A stretch of DNA of 64,000 nucleotides, taken from Mycolicibacterium aromaticivorans JS19b1 = JCM 16368. Lineage in GTDB: Bacteria > Actinomycetota > Actinomycetes > Mycobacteriales > Mycobacteriaceae. The position numbers and the translations under genes were made by a program. Below, one piece after another: positions 54,180 to 63,804 of the stretch. The notes beneath the pieces were generated by a model that was not told where the DNA came from, did not search any database, and saw nothing but the letters and a program-made list of their open reading frames with translations. How positions within the stretch are numbered: the first letter of the stretch is position 1; each line of letters starts with the position of its first letter. Where the stretch lies: positions 3,844,001 through 3,908,000 of the forward strand of contig NZ_JALN02000001.1 in NCBI RefSeq assembly GCF_000559085.1. Reading direction: 5' to 3'.

Positions 54180-56144
54180 TCAGCGCCGGAAGGCCGCGGC
54201 TATCTCGGCGACACGCGGATCCGCGCGGAGCTCCTCGATGGTCTCGGCCAATGGCAGTCGCCAGTTCGGGTACTCGTCGATCGTGCCGGGCAGGTTCGGC
54301 TGCCGGAGCTCACCGATGACGTCGTAGGGCGAGATCAGTTTCAGCCGGCTCGGCGTCTTCGTCAGGAAGCGGTGCATCGCAACGATGATCGCCTTCTCGT
54401 CTGGCTCCGGCTCATCAAGCAGTCCTTCGGAGCGGAGCAGGGTCAGCCATTCGGCACGCTCCTTGTGCGCATCAGCCTCTTCGGCCGGGACGTCGTCGAG
54501 CAGCCCCAGCTCGGCGCGGGCGCGGACGTGTTCGCCGTGGAGAAACCCTGCGGCGGTGGGCAGGTCATGGGTGGACAGACTGGCCGCCGCCCGTTCCGGC
54601 CACGCCGTCGATGCCAGCAGCGGCTGGTCCGGGTCAGCCTCGTCGCGGGTGAACCACGAGACCGCCGAGCCGAGCATCCCGTTGGCTGCCAACGCCTCGG
54701 TGACCTCCGGTTCGACGGTGCCCAGGTCTTCCCCGACGACGACCGCACCGGCCCGATGTGCCTCCAGGGCGAGAACCGCGAGCATGACGTCGGCGTCGTA
54801 GTGGACGTAGGTACCGCGGTCCGGCGTGTCGCCGGGCGGAATCCACCACAGCCGCCACAGCCCGGCGACATGGTCGATGCGCAGACCGTCCGCGTGAGTC
54901 AGGATGGCGCGCAACATGTCCCGCAGTGCCGCGTACCCGGTGGCGGCCAGTCGGTCGGGACGCCACGGCGGCAGACCCCAGTCCTGGCCGCGCGGGGTGA
55001 AGTTGTCCGGCGGCGCGCCGACGCTCACGCCACCGGCCAGCACATCGGCCAGCGCCCATGCGTCCGCGCCGTCGGCGTCCACACCGACGGGCAGGTCGTG
55101 CAGCACACCGAGGGCCATTCCGGTGGTTCGTCCGGCCGCACGTATCGCGGCCAACTGCTCGGCGCACTGTTGCTGCACCCAGGCGTGAAAGTCGATGCGC
55201 GACGCCAACTCCCGGCGGGCAGCCACGACAGCCGATCCCTTGGCAACGCGCAGTTCGGCGGGCCAGCGGCTCCACCGCCCGCCATGGCGCTCGGCGAGCG
55301 CGCAGTACGTCGCCCAATCGGTCAACCCTTCGGTGCCAGGGGATCCGTCGGGTGGGCTGGGCCGGCCTGCCGCGCGCCAGAGCATTTCCAGCGCAGAGCG
55401 TTTGGCAGCCCACACCAGATCGTGATCGATCCGCTCGGTGGTCGCCGAGACACGCAGCGTGTCCACCTCGGCGCGAGTGTCCGGATCGGCCCGGCGGTAC
55501 ACCTCGAGGTCCTCGATGCGCAGCGCCAGTGGATTGGAGAATCGCCGGCTCGACGGCGTGTAGGGCGACGGTTGCACCGGATGCGTCGGGCCGGGCGCGT
55601 GCAGCGGGTTGAGCAGCACCGCACCGGCGCCGTGCTCGGCGACCGTCCACTCCAGGAACTCCCGCAGGTCGCCGAAATCGCCGATGCCCCATGACCGCTG
55701 TGAGCGCAACGCATACAGCTGCAGCATCCAGCCCCACGTGTCGGGCGTCTGCGGCACCTGCGCAGGCGCCGCGACCAGCGTCACCTGCTGGCCGTCGCGG
55801 GTGTGCAGCCGGTACCAGCCCGGCACCAGATCGCCGGACAGCTCGTCGCTGACCTCGATGCGGCTGCCGTCCTCACCGACGAGCAGTTCGGCTCCGGGCA
55901 CCCGGTGTGGTGTGCCATCCAGTCGGACAGCGATGGTCGGGGCCAGGCGTCCTGCACGTCGGAGGTCACTGAGCTTGGCCAATTCGGCGCGCCGGCTGTC
56001 CTCGGTACTGGCGTCGACGTCGAGCAGTCCGAGGACGCGGATCACCACGTCGGCGTCGACCTCGACCGGCTCCCGTCGCTCGTTGCGATAGGACGTGGCC
56101 ACGCCATGCGCCGCGGCCAACTGCCGCAAGTCATCTCCGAACAC
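54180..56144 (-). CDS. malQ: 4-alpha-glucanotransferase (amylomaltase)
   Basis: A 654-residue GH77 enzyme with an N-terminal extension of about 140 residues, as in actinobacterial MalQ. The nucleophile is Asp424 in LRIDHVAGL, the acid/base Glu472 in VVGEDLGT, and the third carboxylate lies in STHDLPT. It transfers maltooligosyl units between alpha-1,4-glucans in glycogen/maltodextrin metabolism. It lies 121 bp downstream of dapD on the same strand, beyond a tandem-repeat stretch; it occupies a different neighbourhood in M. tuberculosis (Rv1781c). Confidence 0.93.
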   Translation of the reverse strand: MFGDDLRQLAAAHGVATSYRNERREPVEVDADVVIRVLGLLDVDASTEDSRRAELAKLSDLRRAGRLAPTIAVRLDGTPHRVPGAELLVGEDGSRIEVSDELSGDLVPGWYRLHTRDGQQVTLVAAPAQVPQTPDTWGWMLQLYALRSQRSWGIGDFGDLREFLEWTVAEHGAGAVLLNPLHAPGPTHPVQPSPYTPSSRRFSNPLALRIEDLEVYRRADPDTRAEVDTLRVSATTERIDHDLVWAAKRSALEMLWRAAGRPSPPDGSPGTEGLTDWATYCALAERHGGRWSRWPAELRVAKGSAVVAARRELASRIDFHAWVQQQCAEQLAAIRAAGRTTGMALGVLHDLPVGVDADGADAWALADVLAGGVSVGAPPDNFTPRGQDWGLPPWRPDRLAATGYAALRDMLRAILTHADGLRIDHVAGLWRLWWIPPGDTPDRGTYVHYDADVMLAVLALEAHRAGAVVVGEDLGTVEPEVTEALAANGMLGSAVSWFTRDEADPDQPLLASTAWPERAAASLSTHDLPTAAGFLHGEHVRARAELGLLDDVPAEEADAHKERAEWLTLLRSEGLLDEPEPDEKAIIVAMHRFLTKTPSRLKLISPYDVIGELRQPNLPGTIDEYPNWRLPLAETIEELRADPRVAEIAAAFRR

Positions 56145-56193
56145 GGTGCTGCTATACCCGAGCGCTCATCTTTCACACGCGCGGCGACACGAG

Positions 56194-56289
56194 CTGGTTG
56201 GCGTGCAGCGCCTCCGCCTAGTTCGCGTGCAGCGCCTCCGCCTAATTCGCGTGCAGCGCCTCCGCCTAATTCGCGTGCAACGCGGTGTT
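56194..56289 (-). repeat. 24-bp tandem repeat spanning the dapD stop codon
   Basis: Three 24-bp units follow the native end of dapD: 56242-56265, 56218-56241 and 56194-56217. Each reads in frame AEALHAN; the first two again end in TAG and the last in CAG, followed by a short run to TGA at 56173-56175. The dapD frame thus has TAG at 56266-56268, 56242-56244 and 56218-56220, each preceded by codons for LHAN. Confidence 0.85.
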
Positions 56290-57210
56290 GAGCGCGATGC
56301 CCTTACCATCGCGCCCGACCACCTCGACGGCGCCGGTCACCGAATTACGGCGGAACAGAAGGTTGTTCGCTCCGGACAGGTTGCGGGCCTTGACCGTCGT
56401 GCCGTCCGGCGTGGTGACCTTGGTGCCCGCCGTCACGTACAGGCCGGCTTCGATGATGCAGTCGTCGCCCAGCGAGATACCCAGGCCCGCGTTGGCGCCC
56501 AGCAGGCAGCGCTTGCCGACTGAGATGACCTGGGTGCCACCGCCGGACAGCGTGCCCATGATCGATGCGCCGCCCCCGATGTCGGAGCCGTCGTCGACGA
56601 CCACACCCGCCGAGATGCGGCCCTCCACCATCGACGCCCCGAGTGTGCCGGCGTTGAAGTTCACAAAGCCTTCGTGCATGACGGTGGTGCCCGGCGCCAG
56701 ATGCGCACCGAGGCGCACCCGGTCGGCGTCGGCGATCCGCACCCCGGTCGGCAACACGTAGTCGACCATCCGCGGGAACTTGTCCACGCCGTAGACCGCC
56801 ACATGACCGCGGCTGCGCAGCCGCAGCCGGACGTCTTCGAACCCCTCGATCTGACACGGGCCGAAGTTCGTCCACACCACGTTGGTGAGTACTCCGAAGA
56901 TGCCGTCGAGGTTGCAACCATGCGGCTCGATCAGCCGGTGCGAGAGCAGGTGCAGCCGCAGGTAGGCGTCATAGGTGTCGAGCGGCTTGTCGTTCAGGTC
57001 CGCGATCACCGTGCGCACGACGATGGTCTCCACCCCGCGCGCCGCATCGGGGCCGGTCGCCGCGGCCAGATCGTCGGGCACCTCGGCGACCGAGAGCCGG
57101 GTGCTGCCCGACGGGCTGTAGGCGCCCAGTTCCGGGTCCGGGAACCAGGTGTCGAGGACGGTCCCGTCCTCGGTGATGGTGGCCAATCCGACGCCAGCAG
57201 CAGAAGTCAC
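56266..57210 (-). CDS. dapD: Tetrahydrodipicolinate N-succinyltransferase
   Basis: A 314-residue left-handed parallel beta-helix acyltransferase closely matching Rv1201c: [75 protein letters not shown] (split by motif), [23 protein letters not shown] and the C-terminus ALNTALHAN. It succinylates tetrahydrodipicolinate in the lysine/DAP pathway. GTG 57210 is supported by TACGGT 8 bases upstream. The normal end is TAG 56266; two more in-frame TAGs follow in tandem repeats. Divergent from dapE, next enzyme but one in the pathway. Confidence 0.95.
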   Translation of the reverse strand: MTSAAGVGLATITEDGTVLDTWFPDPELGAYSPSGSTRLSVAEVPDDLAAATGPDAARGVETIVVRTVIADLNDKPLDTYDAYLRLHLLSHRLIEPHGCNLDGIFGVLTNVVWTNFGPCQIEGFEDVRLRLRSRGHVAVYGVDKFPRMVDYVLPTGVRIADADRVRLGAHLAPGTTVMHEGFVNFNAGTLGASMVEGRISAGVVVDDGSDIGGGASIMGTLSGGGTQVISVGKRCLLGANAGLGISLGDDCIIEAGLYVTAGTKVTTPDGTTVKARNLSGANNLLFRRNSVTGAVEVVGRDGKGIALNTALHAN

Positions 57211-57256
57211 GGTGCTCAACCGTAATGCATCGCGCTGCCCGCTAGCCTGGTCAGTT
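57211..57256. promoter_or_regulatory. 46-bp divergent promoter, dapD / dapE
   Basis: TACGGT (57219-57224, minus) is 8 bases before the dapD GTG, and TAGCCT (57243-57248, plus) is 8 bases before the dapE GTG. Two lysine-pathway genes thus share a bidirectional control region only large enough for overlapping promoters. Confidence 0.6.
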
Positions 57257-58321
57257 GTGTTGGATCTACACGCTGACCCGATCGCGCTGACCGCCGCGCT
57301 CGTCGACATCCCGAGTGTGTCGCGCGACGAGGCCCGCATCGCAGGTGAGGTCGAGTCGGCGCTGCGCGCGCAGACGTCCGGCTACGAGATCATCCGAAAC
57401 GGCGACGCCGTGCTGGCGCGCACGAACTTCGGCCTGCCCTCGCGGGTGGTGCTGGCCGGACACCTCGACACCGTCCCGATCGCCGAGAACGTGCCGTCGC
57501 GGTTCGACGCCGACCACCTGTACGGGTGCGGCACCTCGGACATGAAATCCGGTGACGCGGTGTTCCTGCATCTGGCCGCCACAATCGCCGAGCCTGCTCA
57601 CGACATCACCCTGATCTTCTACGACTGCGAAGAGATCGAAGCCTCCGCCAACGGACTGAACCGCATCCAGCGCGAGCTTCCGGACTGGCTGACCGCAGAC
57701 GTCGCGATCTTGGGCGAACCCTCCGGCGGCTACATCGAGGCCGGCTGTCAGGGCACCCTGCGGGTGGTGATCTCGGCTACCGGAACGCGGGCGCACTCGG
57801 CGCGATCCTGGTTGGGCGACAACGCTATTCACAAGCTCGGCCCGGTGCTCGACCGGCTGTCCGGTTACCAGGCCCGCATGGTCGACATCGACGGTTGTAC
57901 ATACCGCGAAGGACTGTCGGCGGTGAAGATCGACGGGGGTGTGGCAGGCAACGTCATCCCCGACGCCGCGCAGCTGACCGTGAACTTCCGGTTCGCCCCG
58001 GACCGCTCACCCGACCAGGCACTGGCCCACGTGCGCGAGGTGTTCGACGGTCTCGACGTACACCTGGAACAGACCGATGCGGCCGCCGGAGCGCTGCCCG
58101 GACTCAGTCATCCCGCCGCGGCGGCGCTGGTGGCGGCGGCCGACGGGATGGTGCGTGCCAAGTTCGGCTGGACCGACGTCGCCCGGTTCGCCGCGCTGGG
58201 CATCCCCGCCGTGAATTACGGACCGGGTGACCCGAATCTGGCGCACAAACGCGACGAACGGGTGGCGCTGGCCCAGATCACCGCCGTCACCGAGACGTTG
58301 CGGCGCTATCTCACCGGGTGA
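57257..58321 (+). CDS. dapE: Succinyl-diaminopimelate desuccinylase
   Basis: A 354-residue M20 metallopeptidase-fold enzyme that hydrolyses N-succinyl-LL-DAP to LL-DAP. Metal and catalytic residues lie in [36 protein letters not shown] and the C-terminal AHKRDERV. The dimerisation domain (about 170-280) contains [22 protein letters not shown] 57257 is chosen by -10 position. Rv1202 ortholog. The 3-prime end overlaps the convergent STAND ATPase gene by 11 bp. Confidence 0.95.
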   Translation: MLDLHADPIALTAALVDIPSVSRDEARIAGEVESALRAQTSGYEIIRNGDAVLARTNFGLPSRVVLAGHLDTVPIAENVPSRFDADHLYGCGTSDMKSGDAVFLHLAATIAEPAHDITLIFYDCEEIEASANGLNRIQRELPDWLTADVAILGEPSGGYIEAGCQGTLRVVISATGTRAHSARSWLGDNAIHKLGPVLDRLSGYQARMVDIDGCTYREGLSAVKIDGGVAGNVIPDAAQLTVNFRFAPDRSPDQALAHVREVFDGLDVHLEQTDAAAGALPGLSHPAAAALVAAADGMVRAKFGWTDVARFAALGIPAVNYGPGDPNLAHKRDERVALAQITAVTETLRRYLTG

Positions 58322-60380
58322 ACGCGCAGTCCACCGTCTCCGCCAGCTTCGAGATCGCCCCGGCGGCCTGCGCATCGCCGAGTCGCGCCGCCTCGTTCCA
58401 CGCCCACACCGCGACCCCCAGCTGACCACTGCGCTCCGCGCCGCGGGCCGCCTCGCGTGCCGCGTCGATAGCGGCGTGGGTGCCGTCGCCGACCGTCGCC
58501 AGCCGCCACGCCCGCGCCACTCCCAACTCGGGGGCGAACAACGCGGACTTGGTGCCATGCCGGGCGTCGGCCCGGCTCAGCGCCTTCGCCGAATCGGCGA
58601 TCTCGCCCAGCTGGGCCAGCGCGGTGGTCAGATACATCAGCGACAGCGGTCCCCACGAGTAGCCGGTGCGCTCCAGCGTGGCCGCAGCCGGGTCGAGCAG
58701 TCGCGCCGCGCCGGCGGGATCGCCCTGCGCGATCAAGACCTGCGCCAGCAACACCTCACCGATCGAGCGGCCCGGCTGGGCCAGCTCGGCGAAGTCGGTG
58801 AACTCGCCGGCAGCCGCGAGCGCGGCGTCGGGCTGCCCGGTCATCAGCAGTGTGGTGGTCTGCGCCAGGCCGACGGTGAAGCGCAGCAGGCCGGGATGTT
58901 CGGCGTTCAGTGCCCGCTTCGCCAGTGCTTCCACCTGATCGAAGCGGCCCATCCGTGCCGAGCACAGCGCCGAGGCGCTGGCCGCCCAGGCTACCGCCAT
59001 GTCCTCGGCTTCCGGCGCGGCCAGCACGCCGGCCGCGATCTCGAGTGCGCGGGCCACATTGCCGGCGTTCATCGCGAACGTCGCCGACAGTGCGTCCAGG
59101 GTCAGCCTGGCCGACGGCGTGCTGATCCGCTTGCGGGTGTTCTGCAGGAACGCGGTGGCGCGCTCGGGTTCGGACAGCATCCAGAACTGGTTGGCCGCCC
59201 GCGGCAATGCCCACGCCATCACCTCGTCCTCGGTGAGCGTGGCGGCGTCGACGTCGGCGAGCACCGAATCCGCTTCCCGCCCGCGGCCCTGCCAGGCGAG
59301 TGCGTAGCTGAGCGCGAGCCGCGCGTCGAACCGTGCGGAGCGCGTCAGGGCCGCCCCGGCGAGACGTTCGCTCAGGGGCAGATCGCCGAGTCGCAGCGCC
59401 TGCTGTGCCGCGGCGACCACGTCGTCGACCGGCTCGGGGGAGTCGCTGTCCAGTGCGAGCGCCGCGCGGCCGAGGCGATCGCAGAGGTGGCGATGCGGCT
59501 GGGCGGCGAGCCGGGCCAGGATCTCGGTCCGTAACCGCCTGATATCGGCCGGGTCGGCGTCCTGGTTCGTCCGCTCGGCGAACAGCGGGTGACCGGCATA
59601 CACCGTCTGGTCGAAAAGATCTGCGGCACCGGCGTTTTCAGACTCGGCGACAGCATCGTCACCGGCGAGTGCGGCCAGGTCGTCGCGTGACAGCGGCTCA
59701 TGCACGGCAAGGTAGCTCAGCACGGTGCGGACCCCGCCCGGCAGCTCGGCGAGATACGCATCGACCAGGCCGGCCAGTGACGTTGCCGCCGAACGGGTCT
59801 GCAGGTGCAGCCGCAGTTCCAACGGATTGCCGCCGGTGCGGTGGTACTCGTCGCCCAGGGGCTGGCCCAACGCGGTCAGCACGTCTGCGGTCTCATCCTG
59901 ATCGAGAGGGCCGACGTCCAGCGTGGCCAGCAGCTCGTCGTCGGTCAGCGCGGCCACCGCCGACGGCAGGGCCGCGCCCGCTCGTACCGTGACGATCAGT
60001 CGGGCCGACCCGTGCCGCGCCAACTGATAGACCAGGCTGGCGGACAGCGGGTCGAGCAGCTGAGCGTCGTCGACGATGATCAGCGTGCTCTTCGCTTGGG
60101 CGAGTAGTGATTCCAGCGCCGAGTGAATCAGCGCGGCCGGCTTGCCCACCTCGTGGACTTCGACCAGTGGGCCGAACGCGCCGAACGGCACCGCGGCTTG
60201 GGTAGCGGTGGCTTTCACCCGCACCGGCGTCGTCTCGCCGAGCCGCTCGGCGATCTGGCCGGCCAGCGTCGTCTTGCCCACTCCGTCCGCGCCCACCAAA
60301 ACCAGGCCGCGATGAGTGTCGAGCAGCTCGATCGCGCGGTCGCAGGACTGGCGCGGGACGAGCGGCCACCGATTCGGCAT
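58311..60380 (-). CDS. STAND/AAA-type ATPase with TPR-like repeats, without HTH (Rv1204c-like position)
   Basis: A 689-residue protein. The N-terminal P-loop ATPase has Walker [11 protein letters not shown] (about residues 30-39) and Walker [14 protein letters not shown]; a winged-helix-like region and then a long helical Ala/Leu-rich array (about 300-680) reminiscent of the MalT/LuxR-LAL sensor superhelix follow. It ends with [15 protein letters not shown] and has no C-terminal LuxR HTH, which LAL regulators need for DNA binding. It may act as a signalling ATPase with other partners. TAAGGT (60387-60392, minus) is 6 bases before ATG 60380. Confidence 0.75.
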   Translation of the reverse strand: MPNRWPLVPRQSCDRAIELLDTHRGLVLVGADGVGKTTLAGQIAERLGETTPVRVKATATQAAVPFGAFGPLVEVHEVGKPAALIHSALESLLAQAKSTLIIVDDAQLLDPLSASLVYQLARHGSARLIVTVRAGAALPSAVAALTDDELLATLDVGPLDQDETADVLTALGQPLGDEYHRTGGNPLELRLHLQTRSAATSLAGLVDAYLAELPGGVRTVLSYLAVHEPLSRDDLAALAGDDAVAESENAGAADLFDQTVYAGHPLFAERTNQDADPADIRRLRTEILARLAAQPHRHLCDRLGRAALALDSDSPEPVDDVVAAAQQALRLGDLPLSERLAGAALTRSARFDARLALSYALAWQGRGREADSVLADVDAATLTEDEVMAWALPRAANQFWMLSEPERATAFLQNTRKRISTPSARLTLDALSATFAMNAGNVARALEIAAGVLAAPEAEDMAVAWAASASALCSARMGRFDQVEALAKRALNAEHPGLLRFTVGLAQTTTLLMTGQPDAALAAAGEFTDFAELAQPGRSIGEVLLAQVLIAQGDPAGAARLLDPAAATLERTGYSWGPLSLMYLTTALAQLGEIADSAKALSRADARHGTKSALFAPELGVARAWRLATVGDGTHAAIDAAREAARGAERSGQLGVAVWAWNEAARLGDAQAAGAISKLAETVDCAFTR

Positions 60381-60452
60381 AGCCGGACCTTATTTGCCTC
60401 CGCCGCACCGGCACGGCAATAGCCGCAAATCGGCTGCGTTAGGTTTGCCGGT
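60381..60452. promoter_or_regulatory. Divergent leaderless promoters, STAND ATPase / LOG
   Basis: TAAGGT (60387-60392, minus) lies 6 bases before the ATPase ATG. TAGGTT (60440-60445, plus) lies exactly 7 bases before the LOG GTG 60453. Both transcripts are predicted leaderless. Confidence 0.6.
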
Positions 60453-61016
60453 GTGGAACCCGAGAACCGCGACGGCGAGTGGGCGGTGTGCGTCTACTGC
60501 GCTTCCGGCCCGCGTCACCCCGACCTGCTCGACCTCGCCCGACGGGTGGGGGAGGCGATTGCCGACCGCGGCTGGACGTTGGTGTCCGGCGGCGGCAACG
60601 TCTCGGCGATGGGCGCGGTGGCCGAGGGTGCCCGATCCCACGGCGGGCGCACCGTCGGCGTCATCCCCAAGGCGCTGGTGCACCGGGAGCTGGCCGACGT
60701 CGAGGCCGACGAGTTGATCGTCACCGACACCATGCGCCAGCGCAAACAAGTCATGGAAGACCGCAGCGACGCCTTCCTGGCACTCCCCGGCGGGATCGGC
60801 ACGCTGGAGGAACTTTTCGAAACGTGGACCGCGGGGTACCTGGGTATGCATGAAAAGCCGGTGGTGCTCCTCGATCCCACCGGCCACTACGACGGTCTGC
60901 GCACCTGGTTGGGGTCACTGGTCGAGCCCGGTTTCGTCGCGCAGGCAGCATTGGACCGGCTGGCGGTCGTCGACGTCGTCGAGGCGGCTCTCGACGTCTG
61001 CGCACCCCGGACGTGA
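60453..61016 (+). CDS. LOG-family protein (Rv1205-like), cytokinin phosphoribohydrolase-type
   Basis: A 187-residue Rossmann-like protein with the LOG signature PGGIGTLEELFETWT and substrate-binding MRQRKQVMEDRSDAF. LOG enzymes release N6-modified adenine bases from nucleoside monophosphates. In M. tuberculosis Rv1205 makes cytokinins whose breakdown aldehydes matter in proteasome mutants. GTG 60453 is supported by the -10 spacing. Near the end is TACTCT at 61024-61029, a probable promoter for fadD6. Confidence 0.9.
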   Translation: MEPENRDGEWAVCVYCASGPRHPDLLDLARRVGEAIADRGWTLVSGGGNVSAMGAVAEGARSHGGRTVGVIPKALVHRELADVEADELIVTDTMRQRKQVMEDRSDAFLALPGGIGTLEELFETWTAGYLGMHEKPVVLLDPTGHYDGLRTWLGSLVEPGFVAQAALDRLAVVDVVEAALDVCAPRT

Positions 61017-61023
61017 CCAGGGT

Positions 61024-61029
61024 TACTCT
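61024..61029 (+). promoter_or_regulatory. -10 TACTCT for fadD6
   Basis: TACTCT lies 37 bases before the fadD6 ATG 61067, giving a conventional leader of about 30 bases containing the ribosome site GGGAGG (61053-61058). Confidence 0.45.
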
Positions 61030-61066
61030 GACTCGCGGGACGGGCGACACACGGGAGGTGGCATCG

Positions 61067-62881
61067 ATGGCCAGCAATAGTTCTGCCGAATCCGGCGCGG
61101 GAAAGTCGGATGCGAAGCATTCGGTAGGGCTGCTCGACCTGGCTACCCGGTTGCCGGCGGTGGTGATGGATGCCCCGGTGATCGTGCGCGGCGCACTGAC
61201 CGGTCTGCTGGCGCTGCCGACCACGAAGACCTCCATCGGCAAGGTGTTCCAAGATCGCGCCGCGCGCTACGCAGACCACGTGTTCATCCGGATGGGCGAC
61301 GAGAAGATCACCTACCGCGAAGCCAACGAGACGGCCAACCGATTGGCGGCGGTGTTGGCCGACAAGGGAGTTGGCCGCGGCGACGTGGTCGGCATCATGC
61401 TGCGCAACTCGCCCCACGCCGTGCTGATGATGCTCGCCGCGGTCAAGTGCGGCGCGGTGGCCGGCATGTTGAACTACCACCAGCGCGGAGATGTGTTGTC
61501 GCACAGCATCGGTCTGCTGGACGCGAAGGTCGTGATCGCCGAATCCGACCTGATCGATCCGATCAAGGAAAGCGGCGCGGAGGTCGCCGACCTGGAGACC
61601 ATCGAGGACTTCGACGAGCAGGCGAAGGGCAAGCCGACCGACAACCCGGCGTCGGCGTCACAGGTCCAGGCCAAGGACACCGCCTTCTACATCTTCACCT
61701 CGGGCACCACCGGGCACCCGAAGGCCAGTGTGATGACCCATCACCGGTGGCTGCGCGCGCTGGCGGCGTTCGGCGGATTGGGGTTGCGGCTCAACAGCAA
61801 TGACACCCTGTACTGCCCGCTGCCGCTCTACCACAACAACGCGCTCACGGTCGCGGTGTCGTCGGTGATCAACGCGGGCGGCACTCTGGCGCTGGGTAAG
61901 TCGTTCTCGGCGTCGCGGTTCTGGGACGACGTGATTCAGATGGAAGCCACCGCGTTCATCTACATCGGTGAGGTGTGCCGCTATCTGCTGAACCAGCCGC
62001 CCAAGGACACCGACCGCGCCCACAAGATCCGCGTCATCGCGGGCAACGGGTTGCGCCCGGAGATCTGGGACGAGTTCACCCGCCGGTTCAACATCGGCCG
62101 GGTCGCCGAGTTCTACGCCGCCAGCGAGGGCAACACCGCCTTCATCAACATCTTCAACATTCCCAAGACCACCGGCATCAGCCCGATGCCACTGGCTTAT
62201 GTCGAGTACGACGCGGAGACCGGCGAGCCGGCCCGCGACGAGAACGGCCGGGTCCGCAAGGTGGCGCCCGGCGAGCCCGGCCTGCTGATCAGCCCGGTCA
62301 ACAAGCTCTCGCCGTTCGACGGCTACACCGACAAGGAAGCCAGCGAGAAGAAGTTGGTGCGCAACGCGTTCAAAGAGGGCGACGTCTGGTTCAACACCGG
62401 CGACGTGATGAACCCGCAGGGCATGCGCCACGCCGCCTTCGCCGACCGCCTCGGCGACACCTTCCGGTGGAAGGGCGAGAACGTCGCCACCACCCAGGTC
62501 GAGGCCGCGCTGGGCCAGGACAAGAACGTCGAGGAGTCGACGGTGTTCGGCGTCGAGGTGCCCGACACCGGCGGCCGCGCCGGGATGGCGGCGGTCAAGC
62601 TGCGTGACGGGGTGGATTTCGACGGCAAGGTGCTGGCCGAGACCGTCTACGGCAACCTGCCCGGCTACGCCGTGCCGTTGTTCGTTCGGATCGTCGAGTC
62701 GCTGGAGACCACGTCGACGTTCAAGAGCCGCAAGGTCGACCTGCGCAAACAGGGATACGGCGCCGACGGCGAGGAGATCAAGGACCCGCTGTACGTACTG
62801 AAGGGTCGCGACGAGGGCTACGTACCGTTCTACGACGAGTATCCCGAGGAAGTGGCGGCCGGCTCCCGGCCCAAAGGCTAG
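61067..62881 (+). CDS. fadD6: Long/very-long-chain acyl-CoA synthetase FadD6
   Basis: A 604-residue FATP/ACSVL-type adenylating enzyme: AMP-binding YIFTSGTTGHPKASVMTHHRW (split), EFYAASEGNTAFINIFN, WFNTGDVM, GDTFRWKGENVATTQVE and FKSRKVDLRKQGY. It activates long-chain fatty acids at the membrane, and in this family couples import to activation. ATG 61067 is chosen over GTG 61013 because GGGAGG lies 8 bases before it. Rv1206 ortholog, upstream of folP2 by 47 bp. Confidence 0.92.
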   Translation: MASNSSAESGAGKSDAKHSVGLLDLATRLPAVVMDAPVIVRGALTGLLALPTTKTSIGKVFQDRAARYADHVFIRMGDEKITYREANETANRLAAVLADKGVGRGDVVGIMLRNSPHAVLMMLAAVKCGAVAGMLNYHQRGDVLSHSIGLLDAKVVIAESDLIDPIKESGAEVADLETIEDFDEQAKGKPTDNPASASQVQAKDTAFYIFTSGTTGHPKASVMTHHRWLRALAAFGGLGLRLNSNDTLYCPLPLYHNNALTVAVSSVINAGGTLALGKSFSASRFWDDVIQMEATAFIYIGEVCRYLLNQPPKDTDRAHKIRVIAGNGLRPEIWDEFTRRFNIGRVAEFYAASEGNTAFINIFNIPKTTGISPMPLAYVEYDAETGEPARDENGRVRKVAPGEPGLLISPVNKLSPFDGYTDKEASEKKLVRNAFKEGDVWFNTGDVMNPQGMRHAAFADRLGDTFRWKGENVATTQVEAALGQDKNVEESTVFGVEVPDTGGRAGMAAVKLRDGVDFDGKVLAETVYGNLPGYAVPLFVRIVESLETTSTFKSRKVDLRKQGYGADGEEIKDPLYVLKGRDEGYVPFYDEYPEEVAAGSRPKG

Positions 62882-62928
62882 GCAACGGCCATTTCGTCGA
62901 ACTCGCCGCCACCAGGCACCATGGTGGG

Positions 62929-63804
62929 GTGAAGTCGACGTTCTGCGGACGGCCGGTGGCCGGTGATCGCGCGCTGATCATGGCGATCGTCAACCGCACA
63001 CCCGACTCGTTCTACGACCGGGGCGCGACCTTCACCGACGAGGCCGCAAAGGACGCCGCCCACCGGGTAGTCGCCGAGGGGGCCGATGTGGTCGACGTCG
63101 GGGGAGTCAAGGCCGGCCCGGGAACCGTGGTCGACGCCGACGAGGAAATCGCGCGGGTGGTGCCGTTCATCGAATGGCTGCGCGGCGAGTACCCCGACCA
63201 GCTGATCAGCGTCGACACCTGGCGTTCCGCGGTCGCAAAGCAGGCCTGCGCGGCCGGAGCGGACCTGATCAACGACACCTGGGCCGGCGCCGACCCGGCC
63301 CTTCCCGAGGTCGCCGCCGAGTTCGGGGCCGGGCTGGTGTGCTCCCACACCGGCGGCGCGACGCCGCGCACCCGGCCGTTCCGGGTGAGCTACGGCACGA
63401 CCGTGACCGGCGTGGTCGACGACGTCATCGCCGAGGTCACCTCCGCCGCCGAACGAGCGGTGGCCCTGGGGGTGCCCCGGGACGCGATTTTGATCGACCC
63501 GACCCACGATTTCGGCAAAAACACTCACCACGGTCTTACTTTGTTGCGCCACGTAAAAGATCTTGTTAAGACCGGATGGCCCGTCCTGATGGCACTGAGC
63601 AACAAAGATTTCGTCGGGGAGACTTTGGGTGTGGAGCTCACCCAACGCCTCGAGGGCACGCTGGCAGCGACCGCTTTGGCCGCCGCCGACGGAGCCCGGA
63701 TGTTCCGGGTGCATGAAGTGGGACCCACTCGGCGCGTACTGGAAATGGTCGCGTCGATCCGTGGGGAGCGTCCGCCGGCGCGGACGGTGAGGGGCTTGGC
63801 ATGA
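62929..63804 (+). CDS. folP2: Dihydropteroate synthase paralogue FolP2
   Basis: A 291-residue TIM-barrel protein of the DHPS family: IMAIVNRTPDSFYDRG, VVDVGGVKAGPG, LINDTWAGADP and DPTHDFGKNTHHG. The normal DHPS motifs MGVLNVTPDSFSD-like and DPGIGFGK are altered, as in the M. tuberculosis FolP2 (Rv1207), which lacks DHPS activity and was suggested to act in glucosylglycerate-type metabolism or another step. The stop overlaps the gpgS ATG (ATGA), so the two are coupled. The GTG 62929 start fits homologues after trimming repeats. Confidence 0.88.
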   Translation: MKSTFCGRPVAGDRALIMAIVNRTPDSFYDRGATFTDEAAKDAAHRVVAEGADVVDVGGVKAGPGTVVDADEEIARVVPFIEWLRGEYPDQLISVDTWRSAVAKQACAAGADLINDTWAGADPALPEVAAEFGAGLVCSHTGGATPRTRPFRVSYGTTVTGVVDDVIAEVTSAAERAVALGVPRDAILIDPTHDFGKNTHHGLTLLRHVKDLVKTGWPVLMALSNKDFVGETLGVELTQRLEGTLAATALAAADGARMFRVHEVGPTRRVLEMVASIRGERPPARTVRGLA

